From: Lachnoclostridium sp. UBA2905 | GTDB taxonomy: Bacteria; Bacillota; Clostridia; Lachnospirales; Lachnospiraceae | DNA length: 11,663 nt | Assembly: GCA_002349525.1 (NCBI GenBank) | Contig: DEDL01000001.1 | Location: 1 to 11,663 of the forward strand | Direction of reading: 5' to 3' | In this document: piece by piece, positions 1 through 7,305 of the stretch | Layout: every line of letters starts with the position of its first letter | Position numbering within the stretch: position 1 is the stretch's first letter | Program-made: the position numbers and the translations under genes | The notes under the pieces: model-generated | Told to the model about the DNA's origin: nothing | The model's input: the letters and a program-made list of their open reading frames with translations, nothing else | The model's database searches: none

Positions 1-30
1 TTTATTTTTATTATTTTTATTATTTTTATT
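1..30 (-). repeat. Nine-base AAT-AAA-AAT tandem tract encoding an Asn/Lys linker
   Basis: Read on the minus strand, these bases are about three copies of a nine-base unit (AATAAAAAT), ending at the window edge. They encode alternating Asn and Lys within the DUF2953 reading frame. The tract looks like a disordered linker built by slippage-prone DNA. Its true length cannot be judged because the window ends inside it. Confidence 0.6.
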
Positions 31-405
31 TTCTTTATTGTCCTTATCTGTCAGACTCACAGGCATTGGTGAACCTGTATTATCAAAATTACCCCTGGCA
101 TCGGTTTCACTTGCAGAGTCGGAATCACCTGTAGCTTCTGACTCTTCCTCATCTCCATTGAAACGTCTTACAGGTATTCCAAAAATTCTTAAAACACCGG
201 TTCCATCCTCATTAATCCTTACATATATTAATCGCAATAAGAAACTTACAATTGCCTTAACATGCACTTCCTTAGGAACATCAAAATCGCATTCTGCCTT
301 GACTTTATATCTTATTGGTACAAACAATATAAGTATCAGCACTAACAGTATAAATGCAAGTATACACAACATTACTGTACCTATTATTCCTAAAATCTTA
401 AGCAA
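1..405 (-). CDS. DUF2953 (YtfI-like) membrane-anchored protein, C-terminus cut by window edge
   Basis: The visible 135 residues are the N-terminal part of a DUF2953 family protein. The call rests on a single hydrophobic segment (about residues 5-28) followed directly by the family-like VPIRYKVKAE stretch, then LLRLIYVRI and a short IFGIPVRR motif. The protein is probably anchored in the cytoplasmic membrane; its biochemical role is unknown. In Bacillus the homologue ytfI lies next to ytfJ (GerW family, spore-linked), but the downstream neighbour here is outside the window. I chose the TTG at 405-403, which directly follows the TAA stop of the upstream gene. It has a Shine-Dalgarno-like GGGATGTGA seven bases before it and gives the full-length hydrophobic N-terminus. 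An in-frame ATG at 372-370 is the alternative, with only weak ribosome-binding signal. After the core, the chain becomes acidic and serine-rich and then enters an Asn/Lys run at the edge. Family call fairly sure, start less so. Confidence 0.72.
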   Translation of the reverse strand, partial: MLKILGIIGTVMLCILAFILLVLILILFVPIRYKVKAECDFDVPKEVHVKAIVSFLLRLIYVRINEDGTGVLRIFGIPVRRFNGDEEESEATGDSDSASETDARGNFDNTGSPMPVSLTDKDNKENKNNKNNKNK

Positions 406-726
406 TTATATATCACATCCCACTATTTTTCTAACATCATAACTTCCGGTTTTCTTATACACTGACAGCACGATTGCGATTGCAATTGCAACTGCATTCT
501 TTTTTGATGATGCCAGTCCGATCACATTAAGTTTATTTCTCTTATAATGCTTAAATATCATCTCATTGCAGGAAATAATATCCAAAAGATTATCTGTATT
601 GCTTGCTATTGTTATACAGTACACAGATGGTACATGCACCCTTCCACTTGCCGCAATATCCTTATAATACTCTGGGTTAGCAGCTACCTTATCATCCATG
701 TACAATTCCTGATACCATTGTATCAT
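406..726 (-). CDS. Small conserved-looking hypothetical protein (106 aa)
   Basis: I do not recognise this family. The protein has an N-terminal part rich in Trp, Tyr and acidic residues (MIQWYQELYMDD), a middle that reads like an alpha/beta fold (PSVYCITIASNTDNLLDII), a basic patch (KHYKRNK), and a helix with an unusual IAIAIAIV run near residues 80-87. There is no signal peptide, and that hydrophobic run is too short to be a sure membrane segment. The frame stays open upstream to 876, but that part overlaps the preceding gene. The ATG at 726 is preferred because it lies one base after the upstream TGA stop and has a GGGGTGA ribosome binding site five bases before it. Its stop directly abuts the TTG start of the DUF2953 gene. 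The tight packing implies co-expression with both neighbours. A real gene is likely; function unknown. Confidence 0.75.
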   Translation of the reverse strand: MIQWYQELYMDDKVAANPEYYKDIAASGRVHVPSVYCITIASNTDNLLDIISCNEMIFKHYKRNKLNVIGLASSKKNAVAIAIAIVLSVYKKTGSYDVRKIVGCDI

Positions 727-727
727 A

Positions 728-2041
728 TCAATCACCCCAGCACAATTCATCAATAAGATTGTATGTTGCAAGAAGTGTGGAAGCATCATTACACTGAGCA
801 AGAGAATCTGATATGTACTGAGTAACCTCACCTGAATCTCCAAAAAACACAGGAAGCTTTCCAAGAGCCATGGCATATACTGCTCTTACAACCGGTCTTG
901 AATAATCACTTATCAGCTGTTTAAGATCTGCTATAAGCTCATCTGTAACCGCCTTAAGATATTCCTCTGTAACAGGCTCTGTATCAGCTTCCTCAAGTTC
1001 AGCAAACAAACTGGAGCCCATAAGCTTTTCAGAAGTTTTTACAGCATCATAAAGCCCGTTATCCTCTTTAATATAATCACATACAATCGCTTCAAGATTA
1101 ACACGCTTTTCATATAATTCCTCAGGAATTCCTTCAATTCCCGTAAACATAGCTTCAACCTCAGCTATATTATCTGTCTTTCCTTCAAAAACATCATTTA
1201 ACATTGCAATGCACTTATAACAGATGTCAGCATATTTTTCATATTTAACGTATATCTCTGACTGCTCATTTTTCCCATATACAATAAACATATTAATAAG
1301 CTTCTGAAGGGACATATATATATCTGTTATGTCCTTTATTTTTGAAGTTGCAACTACAATTTTATCCTTAAGAATAGCGTAATAATCTGATGTTATGTTG
1401 TTGTAATCCACACCTGAAAGTTCATCAACGAGCTCTCCAAATTCAGTAAAGTACTTGTCAATCCCCTTAGGCTTATAAAGCATTGTGACAGTTCTAAGCA
1501 TATATATATAACCATCCAGAGAATATCTGTCTGAATCACTATACAGCATTATACTGTTTTTTATATGCTCCAGAAATTTTGATCTGGCCATTCTCACCGG
1601 AAGCTCTGATACAATCTCCCTTATCTTGTCATTCACCACAACATTATCTTTATCACTGAATATGTAATTCGTAATATTGTTTACATATTCATCTCTTTTA
1701 TACTTTGAGAGTTTTTCATTTATCTCTTCTTCAGTCATTGTATACCTGTATTCAATTCTGTTTATCACATATTCGAATACAAGCAGTCTGTCAACGTATG
1801 CAGTAAGAACCTGCATTTTCTCTGTAATCTCTTCACGGCAGTTTTCAAGCTTATCCAAAAAACTGCTAACGCTTTTTTTGCTTTCAATTGCTTTAAATGC
1901 ATCAGTCACAAGCCCTGTTTCCTCTTCGGAAACAAGACCTGTATCTGCTTCTGATAACATATAATACTCTATCACCATCTCAAGCAGTGAAGACATTTTA
2001 TAATTTGATGATAATTCTGATTCTTTGTTGTAATTTTTCAT
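728..2041 (-). CDS. Hypothetical helical protein (437 aa), no recognised domain
   Basis: I do not recognise a family. The sequence looks soluble and largely alpha-helical: charged, rich in Glu, Lys, Tyr and Ile/Leu, with no signal peptide and no membrane segment. Near the N-terminus an acidic stretch repeats TGLV (residues 34-45). The C-terminal third (about 350-437) holds a conserved-looking block with RPVVRAVYAMALGKLP, followed by a short acidic end. The start at 2041 is supported by AGGAG seven bases upstream (TTAGGAGATTTGGATG); an internal Met at residue 16 lacks such support. It lies 52 bases after the glycosyltransferase stop with no terminator between them, and its TGA is one base from the start of the next gene. 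The pairing with the 106-residue gene suggests that the two act together, but nothing in the sequence shows how. Confidence 0.82.
   Translation of the reverse strand: MKNYNKESELSSNYKMSSLLEMVIEYYMLSEADTGLVSEEETGLVTDAFKAIESKKSVSSFLDKLENCREEITEKMQVLTAYVDRLLVFEYVINRIEYRYTMTEEEINEKLSKYKRDEYVNNITNYIFSDKDNVVVNDKIREIVSELPVRMARSKFLEHIKNSIMLYSDSDRYSLDGYIYMLRTVTMLYKPKGIDKYFTEFGELVDELSGVDYNNITSDYYAILKDKIVVATSKIKDITDIYMSLQKLINMFIVYGKNEQSEIYVKYEKYADICYKCIAMLNDVFEGKTDNIAEVEAMFTGIEGIPEELYEKRVNLEAIVCDYIKEDNGLYDAVKTSEKLMGSSLFAELEEADTEPVTEEYLKAVTDELIADLKQLISDYSRPVVRAVYAMALGKLPVFFGDSGEVTQYISDSLAQCNDASTLLATYNLIDELCWGD
732..738 (-). promoter_or_regulatory. Ribosome binding site inside the upstream gene's end
   Basis: On the minus strand GGGGTGA ends five bases before the ATG at 726. 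It lies inside the last codons (Trp-Gly-Asp) of the 437-residue gene. This site decides the start of the 106-residue gene and suggests translational coupling, because the ribosome ending on the upstream gene stops only one base from the next start. Confidence 0.65.
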
Positions 2042-2093
2042 CCAAATCTCCTAAACATATTCAAAATTCCACAAAGACCATTGCCGGCAGAAT

Positions 2094-5000
2094 TTAGAAC
2101 AACAGTGCCCATCTGCTGAACCACTTAAGGTATTTTGCATACTCAAGTGTAGCAGGATATCCTGATATAACAGGGAAGAAAAGCACAAACAAGGCAAGTG
2201 CCACAAACAGATATACAAATACCACTGGTTTGAGCTTTGGCTTTTCTTTAATTATTACGTACATTGAGTAACCAATCATCATTACAAGGAATGGTACACT
2301 TGGGAAATAATGATATATAAATGTACATCTGCTTACAAGCATCCAAGGCATGTACTGTGCGAAATATCCAACTATGAAGAAGAAGGACATTCTGTCTTTT
2401 TTCTTTATAAACAGATAAAACATAAATAACAGAGCTGCAATTCCAACCCACCATATGGCAGGATTTCCCATTGAAGATATACCTTCATGAAGATTATTTC
2501 CTATATCCTCATTATAATAAAGGATTGGTCTTGCAATAGTTGGCCACTCATACCAGGCGGATGAGTAAGGATGTTCTGCAACAAGATTAGAATGGTAGCT
2601 GTACATAGTCTGCTGTGATGCAACCATTCTGCCAAATAAACCTCTTTCAGAGCCATCATTATAAGGAATATATGCCATAAGATAAAGTATAAATGGCACA
2701 ACAACAAATGCTACAATACAGAAACATATTGTCTTTAATGTATTATCCTTAAATGATGCTATTACGTGCTTATGTTCTATTCCCTCTGTATTTCCTCCAG
2801 GAATCATGGAAGCCTTTTTGTATTCCATATATCTTCTTAATATTACTGCAAAGAATATAACTGCAAGTCCTGCACCGGCATAGATACCTGTCCATTTTGC
2901 CCCGAAACCAAGACCCATAAAGAAGCCTGAAAGTGCAAGTGGAACAAAGGTCTTCTTAAGCGGAGTATCATAAAAGCTCATACGGTAATAGCTAAGCATA
3001 AAATAATACTCAAGCATAATAAACAGTGTTACAAACACATCTATAGTTGCAATTCTTGTCTGTGAAAAATGCATAAAATCAAGGGCAAATAATGCCATAA
3101 TAACTGTTGACAGCCATGTCTTGTCTGTCATTTTTTTAGCGATAAGGTACATAACAGGAAGCATTAACACACCAAATAATGTACCCATAAATCTCCATCC
3201 AAATGGACACATTCCAAATATAAGAATACCTATTGCCATAATGGCTTTTCCAAGTGGTGGATGAGTATTCTCGTAGCAGTACATTCCGTGAATCATCTCA
3301 TAAGCAGTTCTTGCATGATATATTTCATCAAAATAAGTACTGTTCATAAATGAATATTTACCATCAAATATATCCTGTTCATCAAACAGCTCCGGATAAT
3401 CCGATGTGTTAACAGGTGTAAGCACATTACCATCAGCATTATAGAACATAAATTCCTTAATAAGTGCCTTGTCATCCAACTGTGTAAATTTGATATATCT
3501 GAATGTATTGTTAAGATCTATCTCATTCCATGCAAATACACTTGTAAATTTTGCGTTATTAGAACCATCTTCGTCTGTAGAGTCTGATGTATATTTGGTC
3601 CAGTTGATTCCATCCTCAGACATGGTAACTTCAAATTTTCTGCTTTCATAACATCCAAGAAAGCCAAACATTTTATCAACGTTTACAGATTCGCCAAAAT
3701 CAAGTGAAATCTCATCCCACTGCTTTCCTGACCATTCTGTTTCAGGTGCCTTCATATCACCAAGTCTCCAGAATGCTACAGCAGCATATATTATTGTAAT
3801 AACTGCAATTGCTACGAAATCAAATTTTGTCCATTTCGCCGAAACATGTGATTTTCTGATTCTCCAGTAACCCCTTGTTTCCGGATCATATTCCTGAATT
3901 CTTGAATTATTCTTTCTGTTATTTTTGCCATTAGTTCCACGTTCCATACCCTTCCTGCCTGTTGTACTGGCAGAATTCTTTGCCTTCTGTCTGTCTGCAA
4001 AAGTTAATTCCATAGGAACATTTCCCTGCTTGTAAAATACAATAAGCATGTATACAAATGCACACATACTACAAAAAGCAATGGCAGGAAGTACCGGATT
4101 ATCAAAATCATATGTACTGACATCATAATAAAACAGTACATGGTACACATTCATAAAATGAATTACACATAATGCTCCATATGCCACAAACCACTTGTAA
4201 TTTCTCTTAACAGATGCTCCAATAAGAATAAGGGCAAGTGCAGGATACATATATCTCTCATGCATTCTTACTGAAAGCATGAAAATAGTTACCATAAGTA
4301 AACCGCCTGTAAGATAATATTTACTTTCTGATTCCTTATTTCTGAAACAGTACAGTGCAGATAATACAATTGCAACAATAATGAAGAGTGTTCCCCACTG
4401 CTTGCATGACATAAAAATGAACATATCATCCTGTGATTTCCAGTTATCACCTAAAAGTACCCAGAAGTTATAAGCATTGACTGATGCATATTCATATGAA
4501 CCTACTGTATCAATATACTGTGATATTACAGTACTAAGTCCAAATGGTGCTGCAGCAAGGAAAAGTGCTCCAATTGCTGAAATTCCAATTAAAAGCTGTG
4601 TAAACATTCTTTTCCATGTGAAATTGTTAAGAAATACCTGATCAACTATTCCGTATATAAGAACAGGTCCAAAAAACATAGACTGTGGTTTAATTAGAAT
4701 TCCAAGTGCAAACACAAAGTAAGCAGCAGGAAGCTTCTTTTCAGTAATGAGATATATCATAAGAACAATACACAGTGTAAATACTGAATCAACCTGTCCC
4801 CATGTAGCTGAATTAATAAGAATACATGGATTAAAAATAAAGGCCGCAGTAATAATAAGTGCATTACTAAATGATGTGTATCTGGATGCAACCTTATATA
4901 TTACAAAACCAATTCCAAGGTCACATAAAATTGCAGGAAGCTTAAGCAAAAGGATTGATGCTGTCTCCATTCCTGTAATACCCATAGCCTTCCTGATGGC

Positions 5001-5243
5001 GCCTATTACATATAAAATATACATATATCCAGGTGGATAGTCTGTAAATGCATCAAGGCTGTAGAACTTGCTCACTCCATTTTCAAATACCGCATTTGAC
5101 CACCACGAAAAACACTGCATATCAGTTTCATATCCCTTATAGGCAACTGCAAGGATGACATGAACTATCAGCGATGCAAACATAAGAAGACCAAGTCCCA
5201 TTATCTTCTCCTGTTTTTTCTCATTACTCTTAATCTTGTTCAT
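2094..5243 (-). CDS. Double GT-C glycosyltransferase: Gpi18-like N-half fused to PMT-type C-half with discoidin-like insert
   Basis: A large polytopic membrane protein that probably moves sugars from polyprenyl-phosphate carriers at the outer face of the membrane. Residues about 14-405 form a Gpi18-like mannosyltransferase module: YETDMQ with Asp41 in the first outer loop, FTDYPPGY (66-73), WGQVDS (148-153), IKPQ (184-187) and RMHERYMYP (326-334). A basic Asn/Lys-rich linker (about 415-470) leads to a membrane helix (475-495). Residues about 500-610 then look like an F5/8 type C (discoidin) beta-sandwich, with Trp-rich strands and SEDGINWTKYT. Residues about 636-1049 match the PMT family of protein O-mannosyltransferases: YFDEIYHA with Asp639-Glu640, HPPLGK (661-666), ARIATID-like RIATID (730-735), GAKWTG and a C-terminal YHYFPSVPFL. 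The start is backed by a GAGGGGAAGAAG purine run. It sits 31 bases after the rhomboid-like gene. Acceptor and sugar are unknown; mannose is inferred from the families only. Confidence 0.9.
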   Translation of the reverse strand: MNKIKSNEKKQEKIMGLGLLMFASLIVHVILAVAYKGYETDMQCFSWWSNAVFENGVSKFYSLDAFTDYPPGYMYILYVIGAIRKAMGITGMETASILLLKLPAILCDLGIGFVIYKVASRYTSFSNALIITAAFIFNPCILINSATWGQVDSVFTLCIVLMIYLITEKKLPAAYFVFALGILIKPQSMFFGPVLIYGIVDQVFLNNFTWKRMFTQLLIGISAIGALFLAAAPFGLSTVISQYIDTVGSYEYASVNAYNFWVLLGDNWKSQDDMFIFMSCKQWGTLFIIVAIVLSALYCFRNKESESKYYLTGGLLMVTIFMLSVRMHERYMYPALALILIGASVKRNYKWFVAYGALCVIHFMNVYHVLFYYDVSTYDFDNPVLPAIAFCSMCAFVYMLIVFYKQGNVPMELTFADRQKAKNSASTTGRKGMERGTNGKNNRKNNSRIQEYDPETRGYWRIRKSHVSAKWTKFDFVAIAVITIIYAAVAFWRLGDMKAPETEWSGKQWDEISLDFGESVNVDKMFGFLGCYESRKFEVTMSEDGINWTKYTSDSTDEDGSNNAKFTSVFAWNEIDLNNTFRYIKFTQLDDKALIKEFMFYNADGNVLTPVNTSDYPELFDEQDIFDGKYSFMNSTYFDEIYHARTAYEMIHGMYCYENTHPPLGKAIMAIGILIFGMCPFGWRFMGTLFGVLMLPVMYLIAKKMTDKTWLSTVIMALFALDFMHFSQTRIATIDVFVTLFIMLEYYFMLSYYRMSFYDTPLKKTFVPLALSGFFMGLGFGAKWTGIYAGAGLAVIFFAVILRRYMEYKKASMIPGGNTEGIEHKHVIASFKDNTLKTICFCIVAFVVVPFILYLMAYIPYNDGSERGLFGRMVASQQTMYSYHSNLVAEHPYSSAWYEWPTIARPILYYNEDIGNNLHEGISSMGNPAIWWVGIAALLFMFYLFIKKKDRMSFFFIVGYFAQYMPWMLVSRCTFIYHYFPSVPFLVMMIGYSMYVIIKEKPKLKPVVFVYLFVALALFVLFFPVISGYPATLEYAKYLKWFSRWALLF

Positions 5244-5274
5244 AACTACTTCTTCCCCTCTCTTTCCCTTAATA

Positions 5275-6138
5275 TCATTGTGAATTCTTTACATGCTCAT
5301 GTGTATATATATGATCACTGCAATACTCATAATTGCCCTCACACTTCGAACAATATCTAAATTCAAGTTCCGGATTATCTCTTTCTGTACGTCCACATAT
5401 TGCGCATCTGTGTCTGTACATTGGAGTTATATTATTGACATTTCTGCGAAATTCGGTTTTCCTCTTTCTCTCGCTTCTTGAAAATCTCTTAGTGTTTTTC
5501 GATGTAACAAAGAAAATGATGAAATTCAGCATTGATATGATAATTGCCAATGCTCCTGCAAAACCGAGAACAGTAAATGACATTATCTGCATTACAACAG
5601 ATACCAATAACAATACAATGTCAATTATACCAAGCCACTTTACTTTTACCGGAATTATTCCATATAAAAGAAAGACCTCATTTGGAAACAATGTTGCAAA
5701 TGCAAGAAAAAGTGACATGTTAATATATTCAAATCCTGCAGGCCATACCGGAAGTCCTGTAAATATATACAAAACTAGTGCTCCAATGATGGAAAATACA
5801 ACTCCTGAAATATAATATAATGTGAATCTGAAGGTTCCCCACATGCGTTCCAGAGTCATTCCTATGCTGTAATAAAGATATATCATTATTCCAAATATTA
5901 ATATATCTACCACACTAAAGCCTTGAATCTCAGGATAGAATATAAAGGTTACAAGCCTCCATACCTGTCCGTGAAGTATTGCATTAAAATTAAGACTTAA
6001 AAAGTTATAATATATTGCCGGACTAAGCACTCCGATAATGGCACCAATAAGTTCAATTGCCACAACATATCTCATAAGATCAGGTATACCAAATCTTCTA
6101 TACTTTCTTTCCAGTCTGTCAATAAAATTTTCTTTCAT
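5275..6138 (-). CDS. Rhomboid-fold membrane protein lacking catalytic motif, with C-terminal zinc-binding cluster
   Basis: The 287-residue protein has about six membrane segments between residues 22 and 212 and keeps structural marks of the rhomboid fold: HGQVWRLVTFIF (56-67) in the first loop, then GMTLERMWGTFRF (93-105) with Glu97. The segment that would carry the active-site Gly-x-Ser-Gly reads YINMSLFLAFA (138-148), and the later catalytic His is not evident, so proteolysis is unlikely. This points to a rhomboid pseudoprotease, as in Derlin or iRhom proteins. After a basic stretch (KRFSRSERKRK) the cytoplasmic tail has two probable zinc sites: C245, C248, C263, C266 and C273, H276, H280 and/or H282. 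The start has an excellent GGGAGG site five bases upstream. It lies 29 bases after corA and 31 before the glycosyltransferase. A possible role is binding or guiding membrane proteins; this is inference. Confidence 0.85.
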   Translation of the reverse strand: MKENFIDRLERKYRRFGIPDLMRYVVAIELIGAIIGVLSPAIYYNFLSLNFNAILHGQVWRLVTFIFYPEIQGFSVVDILIFGIMIYLYYSIGMTLERMWGTFRFTLYYISGVVFSIIGALVLYIFTGLPVWPAGFEYINMSLFLAFATLFPNEVFLLYGIIPVKVKWLGIIDIVLLLVSVVMQIMSFTVLGFAGALAIIISMLNFIIFFVTSKNTKRFSRSERKRKTEFRRNVNNITPMYRHRCAICGRTERDNPELEFRYCSKCEGNYEYCSDHIYTHEHVKNSQ

Positions 6139-6167
6139 AGTTTCCTCCCATCAAGCCACATACACAA

Positions 6168-7109
6168 TCAGAACATTTTCTTCTTAGCACATATAAGAGC
6201 AACCAGCCCTGTTAATGCACAGGTTATCAGACTTATAATAATGAACCCCTGAGGATGGTGTCCAAAAGGAATATTATCAAAATTCATTCCAAAAAAGCTT
6301 GCTATCATAGTAGGAATAGATAATACAATAGTAATTGTTGCCAAAAGCTTCATAACTATATTCAGATTATTGGAAATAACTGATGCAAATGCATCCATCA
6401 TTCCACTTAAAATACCACTATATATTCCGGCCATCTCAATAGCCTGCTTATTCTCTATAATAACATCCTCTAAAAGATCCTCATCATCTGTATACTTCTT
6501 AATCTGTTCAGTACGAAGCATCTTCTCAAGCACAACCTCATTAGAACGAAGTGATGTTGTAAAATAAACAAGGCTCTTTTCAAGTTCAAGAAGCTCAATA
6601 AGCTCCTGATTCTTCTGTGAAATGTGAAGCTTGTCTTCGATCTCCTCGCTTTTTCTGTCAATAGCGCGAAGATACTGCAAAAACAGAGTTGCATTCCTGT
6701 AAAGGATCTGCAGAATTACTCTTGTTTTCTTAAAGGTATAAAAGCCCCTGACTCTTCCTTCCGTAAAGCACTTAAGAACATCATTTTCTTCAAGACATAC
6801 TGTAATAATAGCCTTAGATGTAAGTACTATTCCAAGAGGAATTGTAATATATCTGCCTTCCTTACCTCTTTCATCTTCTATTGTAGGAATATCCACAAGA
6901 ATAAGAGTGTAATTATCCTCAGTCATAAGACGCGATCGTTCTTCTTCATCCAATGGAGCGCGAAGGTCATCAATATCTACACCGAATGCCTTGGAAACAC
7001 GCTCAAGTTCTTCGCCTGTCGGGGCTATCATAGACACCCAACAGCCATCTGAAAAACAATCTTTTTCAGTAAGCTTTCCATCTTCATCTGAAATAAAAGT
7101 CTGAAGCAT
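6168..7109 (-). CDS. corA: CorA-family magnesium (divalent metal) channel
   Basis: A 313-residue CorA-type channel subunit that would form a pentamer for Mg2+ uptake (possibly Co2+ or Ni2+). The N-terminal alpha/beta cytoplasmic domain spans about residues 1-130. A long charged helix region (about 130-250, with IDRKSEEIEDKL) matches the stalk helices. The two C-terminal membrane helices are about 254-273 and 289-308, and the signature Gly-Met-Asn sits at 274-276 at the end of the first. The outer loop reads FDNIPFGHHPQGF and lacks the MPEL of the E. coli protein, fitting the divergent CorA branch common in Firmicutes. The tail AKKKMF is basic, as usual. The start has an excellent AGGAGGT site nine bases upstream. 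It is the first gene after the carB terminator and probably heads the six-gene run, although I see no clear promoter before it. Confidence 0.93.
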   Translation of the reverse strand: MLQTFISDEDGKLTEKDCFSDGCWVSMIAPTGEELERVSKAFGVDIDDLRAPLDEEERSRLMTEDNYTLILVDIPTIEDERGKEGRYITIPLGIVLTSKAIITVCLEENDVLKCFTEGRVRGFYTFKKTRVILQILYRNATLFLQYLRAIDRKSEEIEDKLHISQKNQELIELLELEKSLVYFTTSLRSNEVVLEKMLRTEQIKKYTDDEDLLEDVIIENKQAIEMAGIYSGILSGMMDAFASVISNNLNIVMKLLATITIVLSIPTMIASFFGMNFDNIPFGHHPQGFIIISLITCALTGLVALICAKKKMF

Positions 7110-7173
7110 AAAACTTTACCTCCTATCCTATGTACTTTATCCAAATTTGTTTTTTTTATTTGTTATTACTCAC

Positions 7174-7221
7174 CACTTGCAGGAGTGGGAGCCTTCTCGG
7201 CTGAGATAAAAAAAATCCTGC
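7174..7221 (+). promoter_or_regulatory. THI-box (TPP riboswitch) 5'-half-like element, no 3' half seen
   Basis: On the plus strand CACTTGCAGGAGTG is followed by a short hairpin (AGCC 7190-7193 with GGCT 7199-7202, loop TTCTC), then CTGAGAT, an A8 run and TCCTGC. GCAGGA (7179-7184) pairs with TCCTGC (7216-7221). This order matches the P2-P3 arm of the TPP aptamer, including the conserved CTGAGA of the thiamine-pyrimidine sensing arm. The second arm (ACCTGAT...GGxTAATxCC...AGGGA) does not follow; the carB terminator stem is there instead. No plus-strand gene lies downstream. If real, it is a decayed or truncated riboswitch. Chance resemblance remains possible. Confidence 0.33.
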
Positions 7222-7268
7222 CCGGTTTATCTGTTTTACAAATAATAAAATCAGATAAAACCGGACAG
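7207..7268 (-). terminator. Intrinsic terminator of carB
   Basis: On the minus strand CTGTCCGGTTTTATCTG (7268-7252) pairs with CAGATAAACCGGGCAG (7233-7218), with one bulged U and one G-U wobble. The helix extends inward through UUUUA/UAAAA around a seven-base loop. After two bases it runs into eight U (7215-7208). It starts 37 bases after the carB stop. The wobble pairs only on the minus strand and would be a C-A mismatch on the plus strand, and the U-run is on the minus side only, so it acts on the purF-carB direction. It should separate carB from corA and the genes beyond. Confidence 0.9.
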
Positions 7269-7305
7269 AATATATTATAGAAATAATCTGGTATATTGTC
7301 AATCT

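Noticed and set aside
38..442. Plus-strand open frame of 134 codons at the left edge
   Set aside because: It is antisense to the DUF2953 gene, has no ribosome binding site, and its translation looks like a low-complexity shadow, while the minus strand gives a recognisable family.
727..876. Longer N-terminal extension of the 106-residue protein starting at 876
   Set aside because: It would overlap the 437-residue gene by about 150 bases; the ATG at 726 has a good ribosome binding site and sits one base after the upstream stop.
5333..5815. Plus-strand open frame of 160 codons opposite the rhomboid-like gene
   Set aside because: No ribosome binding site or recognisable motif; the minus-strand frame has rhomboid and zinc motifs.
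7110..7175. Sigma-A promoter for corA
   Set aside because: Several -10-like hexamers occur in this AT-rich stretch, but none has a fair -35 at proper spacing, so none is annotated.
7110..7205. A compact minus-strand three-way junction (CTCA/TGAG closing two small hairpins) upstream of corA that could be a magnesium-sensing leader
   Set aside because: It is the complement of the THI-like segment, the closing helix is only four pairs, and the region is too short and unlike the M-box riboswitch.
7174..7305. A complete TPP riboswitch
   Set aside because: The 3' arm with ACCTGAT and TAATGCC-AGGGA is not present; a loose match near 7286 (AATCTGGTATATTG) is too weak.
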